From Thalassotalea sp. 273M-4 (GTDB lineage Bacteria; Pseudomonadota; Gammaproteobacteria; Enterobacterales; Alteromonadaceae), in contig NZ_CP166961.1 in the NCBI RefSeq assembly GCF_041410465.1, forward strand, positions 1,860,001 to 1,924,000: a DNA stretch of 64,000 nucleotides, written 5' to 3'. The position numbers and the translations under genes were made by a program. The notes under the pieces are model-generated. The model did no database searches. It was not told the origin of the DNA and saw only the letters and a list, made by a program, of their open reading frames with translations. Of this stretch, positions 18,628 to 26,877 are shown piece after piece (the stretch's first letter is position 1; each line of letters starts with the position of its first letter).

Positions 18628-18667
18628 ATTAAGGTAATAAGTTTTAATAATTTCTTATTACCTTAAT
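18628..18667. promoter_or_regulatory. 14-bp inverted repeat upstream of gloA-nemA
   Basis: ATTAAGGTAATAAG and CTTATTACCTTAAT form a perfect inverted repeat with a 12-base spacer, about 90 bases before the gloA start. The spacer's AATAATTT can also pair with bases just left of the repeat, so two folds compete. It could be an operator for a dimeric regulator. The 375-base gap 18384-18758 holds no gene. Confidence 0.45.
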
Positions 18668-18758
18668 TTATCATTAAACTGTCCTCATTCTTTTGCAAGC
18701 AATTCAATACGAGTATTGCTATGTATGGTCATTAGACCCCCTTTTAATAAGGTCACTT

Positions 18759-19142
18759 ATGAAAATTTTACACACCATGATCCGAGTCACGGACTTGGAT
18801 AAATCGATTGCGTTTTATACCCAAGTTTTGGGCATGAAAGAGTTAAGTCGCTTTGACAATCCACAGTATAAATACACTCTTGTGTTTGTTGGTTACGACG
18901 ATCAAGAAGGTGCTTCAACCATCGAGTTAACCTATAACTGGGATACGACACAATACGACATGGGTAATGCTTTTGGTCATGTTGCGTTAGGCGTTGCCGA
19001 CATTTATACAACTTGTGATCAGATCAAAGCTTTAGGTGGCAAGGTGACTCGCGAACCAGGTCCTTTAAAAGGCGGGCGTACTCATATTGCATTTATTAAA
19101 GATCCAGACGGTTACCAGATTGAACTGATTCAAGAAGATTAA
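18759..19142 (+). CDS. gloA: Lactoylglutathione lyase (glyoxalase I)
   Basis: A 127-residue enzyme converting the hemithioacetal of methylglyoxal and glutathione to S-lactoylglutathione. The metal ligands fall at exactly the E. coli positions: H5 (MKILH), E56 (TIELTYNW), H74 (FGHVALG) and E122 (YQIELIQED). The open frame extends 22 codons upstream, but the family begins at MKILHTMIRVTDLDKS and an AAGG element precedes this ATG. The ene-reductase gene follows after 13 bases, a pairing also seen in E. coli (nemA-gloA, in the opposite order), so both probably serve reactive-electrophile detoxification. Confidence 0.97.
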   Translation: MKILHTMIRVTDLDKSIAFYTQVLGMKELSRFDNPQYKYTLVFVGYDDQEGASTIELTYNWDTTQYDMGNAFGHVALGVADIYTTCDQIKALGGKVTREPGPLKGGRTHIAFIKDPDGYQIELIQED

Positions 19143-19155
19143 TTTAAAGGCATAA

Positions 19156-20259
19156 ATGATGAAAAATGTATTATTTAACCCGGTAAAATTAGGCAATATC
19201 ACCCTAAAGAATCGCATTGTATTACCACCTATGACCCGATCTCGTGCTTCACAACCTGGTAATATCGCAAACGAAATGATGGCAACTTATTATGCTCAAC
19301 GAGCATCGGCTGGCTTAATGATAGCTGAGGGTACGCAAATTTCACCAATGGGCCAAGGGTATGCTTGGACACCGGGTATCTACAGTGACCAACAAATCGC
19401 TGGTTGGCAAAAAGTTACAACGGCTGTGCACGCTCAAGGTGGCACTATTTTCGCGCAATTATGGCATGTTGGCCGAGTGACCCACCCAGACAATATTGGT
19501 GGTGAACAACCTATTTCCTCTTCTGCGATAAAAGCCGAAGGGGTCAAAGTTTTTATCGACAACGGCACTGATGAGCCAGGCTTTGTTGATGTAGTTGAGC
19601 CCCGTGAAATGAGTAAAGACGATATTAACGAGGTTATCGACCAGTATCGTCAAGCGGCGTTAAATGCCATAAACGCAGGCTTTGATGGGGTTGAGTTACA
19701 CGCAGCTAATGGTTATTTAGTCAATCAATTTATTGATTCACAAGCCAACAACCGCACAGATGAATACGGTGGCAGTGTTGAAAATCGCTTACGATTTTTA
19801 GACCAAGTGGTAACCGCTATGGTCGATGCCATTGGCGCCGATAAAGTGGGTGTGCGTCTTGCACCATTTACGTCTTTAAACGGTACAGTAGATGACAACC
19901 CAGTTGAAACCTATACCGCAGCGGCAGCCTTATTAAATAAACATAACATCGTTTATTTACATATTGCTGAAGTAGACTGGGAGGATGCTCCTAACACCCC
20001 CATCGAGTTCAAACACGCTATTCGGGCAGCATTTGATGGGGTGATTATTTATGCAGGTCGTTATGATGCTAATAAAGCGACAGATGCTGTTTTGCAAGGT
20101 TTAGCAGATATGATAGGTTTTGGTCGACCGTTTGTGGCTAATCCCGACTTACCAGAGCGTATTTTACATGGCTACCCATTAGCACAACACAATCCACAGA
20201 CATTATTTGGTGGCGATGAAAAAGGGTTAACCGATTACCCGTTTTTTCAAAAACAGTAA
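19156..20259 (+). CDS. nemA: Old Yellow Enzyme-family ene-reductase, NemA-like
   Basis: A 367-residue FMN-dependent (beta/alpha)8 enzyme that reduces activated C=C bonds and nitro compounds, such as N-ethylmaleimide in E. coli. Visible family motifs are LKNRIVLPPMTRSRA near the N-terminus, QLWHVGRVTHP, and GFDGVELHAANGYLVNQFID with the His/Asn substrate pair. NNRTDEYGGSVENRLRFL and the phosphate-binding region near the C-terminus (ADMIGFGRPFVANPDLPER) are also present. Two ATG codons overlap at the start (19156 and 19159). It is co-transcribed with gloA. A convergent hairpin follows. No NemR-type repressor gene is adjacent. Confidence 0.93.
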   Translation: MMKNVLFNPVKLGNITLKNRIVLPPMTRSRASQPGNIANEMMATYYAQRASAGLMIAEGTQISPMGQGYAWTPGIYSDQQIAGWQKVTTAVHAQGGTIFAQLWHVGRVTHPDNIGGEQPISSSAIKAEGVKVFIDNGTDEPGFVDVVEPREMSKDDINEVIDQYRQAALNAINAGFDGVELHAANGYLVNQFIDSQANNRTDEYGGSVENRLRFLDQVVTAMVDAIGADKVGVRLAPFTSLNGTVDDNPVETYTAAAALLNKHNIVYLHIAEVDWEDAPNTPIEFKHAIRAAFDGVIIYAGRYDANKATDAVLQGLADMIGFGRPFVANPDLPERILHGYPLAQHNPQTLFGGDEKGLTDYPFFQKQ

Positions 20260-20288
20260 ATCAACATCAACGTGATTTAACTTTCATA

Positions 20289-20330
20289 TAAAATCAAGTA
20301 GCAATGCAGAAGTGTTGTTGCTTGATTTTA
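20289..20330. terminator. Hairpin between convergent nemA and the photolyase gene
   Basis: TAAAATCAAG pairs with CTTGATTTTA, and six further pairs (two of them G-T) continue inward to a 10-base loop. The T-run is short, but the symmetry suits a bidirectional terminator. Confidence 0.5.
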
Positions 20331-20407
20331 GCTCAAGTTTTCACTGAACATAAACAGAGCAATGTTAGCAAAGCTGCGCATCCTATCTTGAACTATATGC
20401 AAATGTT

Positions 20408-21952
20408 CTACAGCCTATTAAGATCATTTAGATAGACTTTTGCGGTTTTAATGATTTGATCTTGGATTGATTTTTCCATTTTATCCCAAGTACGATAAAT
20501 CATCCCTACCCTTGGATTGACATCAAGTTGCTTACGGTGCTTATTCATAAAGTGCCAATATAAGCTGTTAAATGGACAGGATTTATCGCCTGTTCGTTGT
20601 TTTACGTCATAATGACAACGTTTACAATAATCACTCATTTTATTAATATACGAACCGCTGGCGGCATAAGGCTTAGTACCGACAATCCCCCCATCGGCAA
20701 ACAGTGCCATACCTCGGGTATTAGGCATTTCAACCCATTCAATGGCATCGACGTAAATACCAAGGTACCAAGCATCAACCTGTTTAGGATCTATCGCGGT
20801 AAGTAAGGAAAAATTGCCGGTGATCATCAAACGTTGAATATGATGCGAGTATGCATAATCAAGAGATTGGGTAATCGCTTGTTGGACACAATGCATATTG
20901 GTTTTTCCATGCCAAAAAAATTCAGGCAATGAATTGTTCGCTTTAAAATAATTTTTCTTCGCATAAGCTGGCATGTTGGCCCAATAAACGGCTCTTATGT
21001 ACTCGCGCCAGCCTAATATTTGCCTTATAAAGCCCTCAACCTGAGCAATATCGATTGACTCATTACGCTTAAACTCAGCAAGCGCGGCATCAATCACTTG
21101 CCAAGGGTGTATAAGTTTAGCATTTAATGAGAACGATAATCGGCTGTGATACAAGCTCCATTTTGCCTTACTGTTTGCGGTCATCGCATCCTGAAAGCGC
21201 CCAAAACAAGGTAAACAAAGCTGACAAAAATGGTGTAAAAGTTCCAGGCTTTCGTTGCGCGTTGTCGGCCAGATTAAACTTTCACTCACCTTGCCAATGG
21301 TCTTAATATTATGCCTTTTTAACCGGTCTTTAATGGCGCTGATATTGTGACTAAATAACAAGGGCCCTGGTAAGGCATCTAGGTCGACAGGTTTTAGCTT
21401 GTTTCTATTGGCGCTGTCAAAATTCCATTTACCGCCTACTGGTTTACCGTCTTCTACCAACACCTCAAAACGCTTTCTCATCCGACGATAAAAGAATTCC
21501 ATTTTGACGTGTTTGCCAGGTCGAAACTCTTTTGCTATATCGGCAAAGGGCAGGAGAAAATGCTCGCTCTCAACTTGCTGAACTTGGGTATTTTCTAAAG
21601 TAAGAGCTCGTAACTGTTCAGCCAATCGAAACTCGTCTGGACGCTGATATTGAAAGTTTTGCGCATCCACTTTGCCAGCATAATGACAGATAAGTGCATT
21701 TAAGTCTGCAAATGGCTCGGTATCATCAAGTGTTAGGTGCACATAATGATGACCTTTGTCTTGTTGTTCTTTGGCAAATTGTGCCATCGCGGTAAAAAAA
21801 GCACATACTTTTTGAATATGGTGACTGACATAAGTATTTTCTTGTTTAAGCTCGGCGCTAAGGTAGAGTACGTTGTCGTCAACTTGACTAAACCAACTGT
21901 GTTCGCCATTGAGCTGATCGCCTAAAATTAAGCGTAAGGTTTTGTATTTCAT
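20408..21952 (-). CDS. Iron-sulfur (6-4) photolyase, FeS-BCP/PhrB class
   Basis: A 514-residue photolyase of the bacterial class with a [4Fe-4S] cluster (FeS-BCP), which repairs (6-4) photoproducts in light. The N-terminus (LRLILGDQLN) is the Rossmann-like antenna domain. Cysteines C355, C443, C446 and C459 have spacings of 88, 3 and 13 residues, the same as the cluster ligands of Agrobacterium PhrB (350, 438, 441, 454). The C-terminal segment CPFNSLYWHFMNKHR is a class hallmark. Its ATG overlaps the stop codon of the upstream Cry-DASH gene (ATGA), so the two are translationally coupled. Confidence 0.93.
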   Translation of the reverse strand: MKYKTLRLILGDQLNGEHSWFSQVDDNVLYLSAELKQENTYVSHHIQKVCAFFTAMAQFAKEQQDKGHHYVHLTLDDTEPFADLNALICHYAGKVDAQNFQYQRPDEFRLAEQLRALTLENTQVQQVESEHFLLPFADIAKEFRPGKHVKMEFFYRRMRKRFEVLVEDGKPVGGKWNFDSANRNKLKPVDLDALPGPLLFSHNISAIKDRLKRHNIKTIGKVSESLIWPTTRNESLELLHHFCQLCLPCFGRFQDAMTANSKAKWSLYHSRLSFSLNAKLIHPWQVIDAALAEFKRNESIDIAQVEGFIRQILGWREYIRAVYWANMPAYAKKNYFKANNSLPEFFWHGKTNMHCVQQAITQSLDYAYSHHIQRLMITGNFSLLTAIDPKQVDAWYLGIYVDAIEWVEMPNTRGMALFADGGIVGTKPYAASGSYINKMSDYCKRCHYDVKQRTGDKSCPFNSLYWHFMNKHRKQLDVNPRVGMIYRTWDKMEKSIQDQIIKTAKVYLNDLNRL

Positions 21953-23322
21953 TCTAAGTCCAGACTCAACTGCTTTGCTGATATAGGCCAGTCGACAAGG
22001 TCAATATGTTCGCGCCCTTGGTGGTGACAATTGCCCTGCCATTTATTGATGAAGGTGCTATTGGAATCGTACATTTGCTGTTGTTTGTTTAAATTAAAGT
22101 GCCTGCCGCCACGCGGGTCAGCACCCACACCAGCTATGTATTGCCAGTTTCCCCAATTTGATGCCACATCGTAATCAATCAGTTGGCTTTCAAAATACGC
22201 GGCGCCATAGCGCCAGTCCAGTTGGTATTCGTGAATAAGGCAACTCGCCACAATTTGTCGCCCACGGTTAGACATAAAACCTGTCCTATTTAGTTGGTTC
22301 ATAAACGCGTTTACTAATGGATATGAGGTTTGCCCCTGGCTCCACATAACAAAACGTTGCGCATAAAAGCTGGTTAAAGGCCTTGTCTTTGCAATCCCCG
22401 AAAATTTGAATAATTTGCGCCCATACGCAATGGCATACCAATAAAAATATTCTCGCCACAGAAGCTCAAACAAAATCCAGTAGGTGGAGTCGTTTGCGCC
22501 ATTATCTTGCTCATATTGCTTGAGCAGCCAATACACTTGCTTTGGCGATATACAACCGTGTGCAAGCCAAGGTGAAAACTTAGTCGAATAACTCATGCCG
22601 TCAAGTTGATTGCGGGTTTGCTTGTAGCGGCTAGCATGGTTGCTGGCAAAATAGCCCTGTAAGTGCTCTATACCCGCTTGTTCCCCTCCTTGAAAGTTAA
22701 GCGGCTTGGCTTTGGTTATACTTAGTTCAACTTGCTTTAATTGCACCGGTAAAGATTTAGGCAATGCCTGCTCAAGAGGTGAAAATAAAGACGAATACGC
22801 TAATTCAGAAGTCCTTAGGATAGTTGGTAAAAGGATCTCAAGTTGTTTTCTAAATTGGCTAAAAGTCTTCGGCAAATCTTGAGCTTTAAACGGGAGTTGT
22901 TGCTGCTTGAACAAGCTCGTTAATGATGCCAAATGAATGTGAATATTAGGATGGTTTTGCTCAATATAATCAACGCTTGACCTTTCATCCCAGCCGCTAT
23001 GGGCAGTGCAGTAAAAGTCGGTAATTTGATATTGCGACAATATTTTCTCTAACGTTCTTGTCGGTAGATCTGGGCAAACATAGAGTTTGTTACCAAGACG
23101 GTTGAGGGCTGCGTTTAACTGATGTAAGCATTGCTTTGAAAATTGTAATCGGCTGGTTCCAAAGTCGGTTTGCAATGAAAAGTGCTTAATAAATGGTGAC
23201 ATCGGCACCATGCAATATACACATATAAGATGATCGACCTCTTGGCTTGCCTTTGCGAGCAACAGGTTATCATACGTTCTTAAATCATTGGTAAATAAAT
23301 ACACACCGATGCGTGTTGCCAT
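21949..23322 (-). CDS. Cryptochrome DASH photolyase
   Basis: A 457-residue flavoprotein of the Cry-DASH class, which repairs cyclobutane dimers in single-stranded or looped DNA. The N-terminus IGVYLFTNDLRTYDN is the DNA photolyase antenna domain. The FAD domain shows YSTKFSPWLAHGCISPKQVY, ELLWREYFYWYA, MSNRGRQIVASCLIHEYQLD and WGNWQYIAGVGADPRGGRHF, the last being typical of Cry-DASH. The ATG at 23322 is chosen because GAGG lies just upstream and the family starts here, although the frame is open 26 codons further. It is followed with a 4-base overlap by the iron-sulfur photolyase. Confidence 0.94.
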   Translation of the reverse strand: MATRIGVYLFTNDLRTYDNLLLAKASQEVDHLICVYCMVPMSPFIKHFSLQTDFGTSRLQFSKQCLHQLNAALNRLGNKLYVCPDLPTRTLEKILSQYQITDFYCTAHSGWDERSSVDYIEQNHPNIHIHLASLTSLFKQQQLPFKAQDLPKTFSQFRKQLEILLPTILRTSELAYSSLFSPLEQALPKSLPVQLKQVELSITKAKPLNFQGGEQAGIEHLQGYFASNHASRYKQTRNQLDGMSYSTKFSPWLAHGCISPKQVYWLLKQYEQDNGANDSTYWILFELLWREYFYWYAIAYGRKLFKFSGIAKTRPLTSFYAQRFVMWSQGQTSYPLVNAFMNQLNRTGFMSNRGRQIVASCLIHEYQLDWRYGAAYFESQLIDYDVASNWGNWQYIAGVGADPRGGRHFNLNKQQQMYDSNSTFINKWQGNCHHQGREHIDLVDWPISAKQLSLDLE

Positions 23323-23467
23323 ATCTTGCCTCAGGTTATTAGATAACGACAAAGTGAACATTGGCGTTATCACAGCTGCTGTTATCATGCGCTGCTGCAC
23401 ATGTTTAAATCATCACAGCTTTTAATACGCGATCAGATGCTGAGAAGTTCAATGAGCAAAGTTTGCT

Positions 23468-24184
23468 TTACCGAATAAGCGTAGATTTTAAAAAATCAAT
23501 CACCCAGCCCATCACTAATTGCCCGTCAAGGCTAAGCTCTAACGATTTAATACCGCTTTGATATGGTTCTTTAGGGATGATACTGTGCCTGCTCAGCATT
23601 AAATCATGTAGGTATTGTTTTGAAAATTCTGGGTGGCCCTGTAAGCCTAAAAAGTGCTTATCTACTTGGATCATAGCATAGGGGCAAAATGTGCTACTCA
23701 TCAGCACTTGACAATTTGGCGGTAAACGAACGACTTGGTCTTGATGACTTACGGCTAATTTTAACTGGGGTTGAAAAGGTATCATCCAATCTTGGGGGTT
23801 AATTATCTCAGTCTTTGCAACCCCTATGCCCCAGCCGTTAGCAGATTTTTCTACCTTGCCGCCAAGGGCTTTGGCGATTAATTGATGACCGAAACAAATG
23901 CCCGCAAAACCTTTATTTTTGACAAACAATAACTTAATAAATTTACGTGTATTGTCTATCCAGCTATGTGACTCATTCACCCCATACTTACTCCCTGTAC
24001 TTATGTACACATCACACTCATCAAGGCTAATGGGAAAATGTTGTTGGGTCACATCATAAAATGTTATTTGCAATTTTGGGTCGACGGATAACAGCAAAGA
24101 TTCGAACATCTGCGAGTAATCGCCATGTTGAGGTTGCAAATGTTCTTGTACATGATCACAAAGCAATACACCGACTTTCATCAC
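23468..24184 (-). CDS. Class-I glutamine amidotransferase-like protein
   Basis: A 238-residue stand-alone amidotransferase fold resembling the glutaminase half of GMP synthase. The nucleophile is C97 in GFAGICFGHQLIAKALGG, and the partner residues are H184 and E186 in LQGHPEFSKQY. Stand-alone members of this family often hydrolyse gamma-glutamyl compounds. It lies 102 bases after the Fe-alcohol dehydrogenase gene and on the same strand as the glutamine-synthetase-like gene, so it is a natural candidate for releasing glutamate at the end of that pathway. An alternative start is the second Met. Confidence 0.78.
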   Translation of the reverse strand: MMKVGVLLCDHVQEHLQPQHGDYSQMFESLLLSVDPKLQITFYDVTQQHFPISLDECDVYISTGSKYGVNESHSWIDNTRKFIKLLFVKNKGFAGICFGHQLIAKALGGKVEKSANGWGIGVAKTEIINPQDWMIPFQPQLKLAVSHQDQVVRLPPNCQVLMSSTFCPYAMIQVDKHFLGLQGHPEFSKQYLHDLMLSRHSIIPKEPYQSGIKSLELSLDGQLVMGWVIDFLKSTLIR

Positions 24185-24286
24185 TCACCTCGCTTTAACG
24201 GCTTATAAACCCGGTTAGTGTAACAGCGCAGGCTTGCCTCATTTTGCCCAAGCATTGGCATAAAAACGGTCAAAATCACCCTCATA

Positions 24287-25456
24287 TTACAGACGTCCTA
24301 GCACCGCCGATTCAAAAAGTGTGTGATATTGTTGTTGTGATAAACAAATAGGGTTACCCATTGCAGACGGATCGGCGATTGCCATCTTGGCAACGATTTC
24401 AGCTTGGCTTAAATCGATTCCTATTTGCGCCAATGTATCTGGTATATCCAATTGATGCCTCAAAGATAATACCCAATCTAGAAAACCATCGAAGGTGGCC
24501 AAAGGTAAATCCAAATACTGAGCAAGTCGGGTAACAGGCTGCTCAATTTTGCTTTGGTTTGCTTTTAACACATATGGCATCAAGATAGCGTTCAATAAGC
24601 CATGATGACTGTTGTATATAGCGCCTAGTGGGTGAGCCAATGCGTGCATTGCGCCTAGCCCTCGTTGAAACGCCGTGGCGCCCATTGTTGCAGCAACTAA
24701 TACTTTGCACCGCGCTTCCACGTCTTGGCCATTGGCATATGCTCGAGGTAAATACTGTTTAATAAGTCGAATCGATTCAAGCGCAATACCTTGCGCCATC
24801 GGGTGAAAATACGTAGCACAATAGGCTTCAAGGGCATGTGATAAGGCATCCATACCGGTGGCAGCGGTTAATTTATCTGGCAGAGCTAACGTGAGTTCGG
24901 CATCTAATATCACCAATTTAGGCATTATATTGGGATGAAAAATAAGTCGTTTACACTTCGCTTTTGGATCGGTTATCACCGCTACTCGGCCGACTTCTGA
25001 GCCCGTACCCGCGGTGGTTGGGACGGCAATAACCGGCGCCATAGCTCGAACATTGACGCGCTTGTAATTATCGTTCTTATCTTCAAAATCCCATAGCGGT
25101 CTATTTTGCCCAACCATAAGTGCAATGGCCTTGCCAGCATCTAGAGCCGACCCACCACCCAAGGCGATTACCCCATCATGGCTACCTTGATGAAATATCT
25201 CAGTGCCCGCTTGCACATTTTCTTCGGTAGGATTTGAGCTTACTTGTGAAAACACCCCAGAAGTTATACCCGCACCTTGACAAACTTGTTCAGCCTTTTT
25301 GATGAAATCAAGTTTAGCAAGCCCTGGGTCTGTAACAATCAGTGGCTTTTTGATACCAAGCTCAGCGCAACATTCAGCGAGCTCTTGGAACCGACCAATG
25401 CCCTGTCGAATATTGGTAGGAAAATGCCAGTTCGCATCAAGGTGTTTGAATTGCAT
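24287..25456 (-). CDS. Iron-containing (group III) alcohol dehydrogenase
   Basis: A 389-residue NAD(P)-dependent dehydrogenase of the Fe-ADH family. Cofactor motifs GGGSALDAGKAIAL and PTTAGTGSEVGRVAVIT are present. Metal-binding residues lie in TGMDALSHALEAY and in GAMHALAHPLGAIYNSHHG, with the His ligands at the expected spacing. It starts 8 bases after the aldehyde dehydrogenase gene ends, so they are co-translated. In this operon it would oxidise a hydroxyl group to the aldehyde used by its neighbour. Confidence 0.93.
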   Translation of the reverse strand: MQFKHLDANWHFPTNIRQGIGRFQELAECCAELGIKKPLIVTDPGLAKLDFIKKAEQVCQGAGITSGVFSQVSSNPTEENVQAGTEIFHQGSHDGVIALGGGSALDAGKAIALMVGQNRPLWDFEDKNDNYKRVNVRAMAPVIAVPTTAGTGSEVGRVAVITDPKAKCKRLIFHPNIMPKLVILDAELTLALPDKLTAATGMDALSHALEAYCATYFHPMAQGIALESIRLIKQYLPRAYANGQDVEARCKVLVAATMGATAFQRGLGAMHALAHPLGAIYNSHHGLLNAILMPYVLKANQSKIEQPVTRLAQYLDLPLATFDGFLDWVLSLRHQLDIPDTLAQIGIDLSQAEIVAKMAIADPSAMGNPICLSQQQYHTLFESAVLGRL

Positions 25457-25464
25457 TTCGCTCC

Positions 25465-26868
25465 TTAGGACGGTAGCTTTAAATGAAACGATTTTGGTCT
25501 GGTTAACGCATCATAACCCAAAACAGAAAGAGTACAGCCTCGGCCAGAATTTTTGACCCCAGTCCACGCCAGTCCAGGATCGAGATAATCACATCGATTG
25601 ACAAAAAACGTCCCAGTATCAAGTTGTTCGCCGATGGCTGTTGCTTGTTCTACGTTTCGACTAAAAACGCACGCGGTTAAACCAAATGGCGAGTCATTCA
25701 TTAAGTCAATGGCTTGTTGATCATTGCTCACTTTCATGATCCCTACAACTGGACCAAAGGACTCTTCGGTCATGATCCGCATGCGATGGTTAACATTGGT
25801 TAAAACTTGTGGTGCCAGATACGGTGAACCAGGTTTATCCATGGCAAAATCCATTGGGTTTATATGTCGTTTTGCCCCCATCGCTAAAGCCTGTGAAATT
25901 TGATTACGCACAAAGTCAGCAGCTTTAGCCGAAACCATAGGCCCTAACGTTGTTTTCTTTTGATCAGGACGTCCAAGTTTGTACGCCTTTACCTTAGCCA
26001 CGGTTTTTTCAACAAATTCATCGTACACACTTTCGGCAACATAAATTCTCTCAATACCACAACAAGACTGACCAGAATTAAAAAAAGCACCGTCGACACA
26101 GGTCTCAACCGCATGATCGATATCGGCATCGGCACGGACATAAGCGGGATCTTTTCCGCCAAGTTCTAACCCTACCCCAATAAATCGACCGCGACTTGCG
26201 CGTTCAATAATTTTTCCGCCTTCAACCGATCCGGTAAAGGCTACATAATGAATCGGCGCATGCTCTAAAATGGCGGTGGTTGCTTCATGACTTAAATGTA
26301 AGTATTGAAAAACATCGGGGGGCAATTTAGCCTTGGCAAAGGCAACCGCCAATTGCTCAGAGCAAAGTGGTGTTTGTGCCGATGCCTTTAAAATGACACT
26401 ATTACCGGCCATAATTGCAGGAATAATGGTGTTAATGGCACAAAGGTAAGGGTAATTCCAAGGTGCGATAACAAATACCACCCCTAATGGTTCTCGGGTA
26501 ATGTATCGGTCAAAGCCTGGTTTATGTGCCAATTGTATGGGTTCTAGAGCGTTTTCGGCGACCTCTATCATGTATTTAGCGCGCTCAATAACCCCATTAA
26601 TTTCGCCTTTGCAATATTGAATTGGACGACCCATCATCCAACACAGTTGTGTTGCTATTTCGTCACTATTAGCAACAAACGCATCGAGCATAGCAAGACA
26701 AATGGCTTTACGTTGAGCCAAACTGGTTTTTTTCCACGACCTTTGTGCTGTTACCGAGCGTGAGATAACTTGTTGAATTTGAACTTCATCCGCCAGTTCA
26801 CGTTCCACATACACTCGACCATCAATAGGTGAATAGGTAATTTGTTTTCTAGTTTCTAATGCCACCAT
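25465..26868 (-). CDS. NAD(P)-dependent aldehyde dehydrogenase
   Basis: A 467-residue aldehyde dehydrogenase. VIAPWNYPYLCAINTIIPA is the cofactor and catalytic Asn region, GLELGGKDPAYV carries the general-base Glu, and FFNSGQSCCGIERIYV carries the catalytic Cys. ESFGPVVGIMKV is also typical. The gene lies 9 bases after the glutamine-synthetase-like gene and 8 before the alcohol dehydrogenase gene, so the three form a tight operon. A role like PuuC (oxidation of a gamma-glutamyl aminoaldehyde) is inferred from this context and not from the sequence alone. Confidence 0.93.
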   Translation of the reverse strand: MVALETRKQITYSPIDGRVYVERELADEVQIQQVISRSVTAQRSWKKTSLAQRKAICLAMLDAFVANSDEIATQLCWMMGRPIQYCKGEINGVIERAKYMIEVAENALEPIQLAHKPGFDRYITREPLGVVFVIAPWNYPYLCAINTIIPAIMAGNSVILKASAQTPLCSEQLAVAFAKAKLPPDVFQYLHLSHEATTAILEHAPIHYVAFTGSVEGGKIIERASRGRFIGVGLELGGKDPAYVRADADIDHAVETCVDGAFFNSGQSCCGIERIYVAESVYDEFVEKTVAKVKAYKLGRPDQKKTTLGPMVSAKAADFVRNQISQALAMGAKRHINPMDFAMDKPGSPYLAPQVLTNVNHRMRIMTEESFGPVVGIMKVSNDQQAIDLMNDSPFGLTACVFSRNVEQATAIGEQLDTGTFFVNRCDYLDPGLAWTGVKNSGRGCTLSVLGYDALTRPKSFHLKLPS

Positions 26869-26877
26869 AGCTTTACC

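Noticed and set aside
18732..18755. TTAGACC and GGTCA around the gloA start considered as a NemR-type operator
   Set aside because: The E. coli NemR site has TAGACC and GGTCTA much closer together; here the halves are 12 bases apart and the right half is incomplete.
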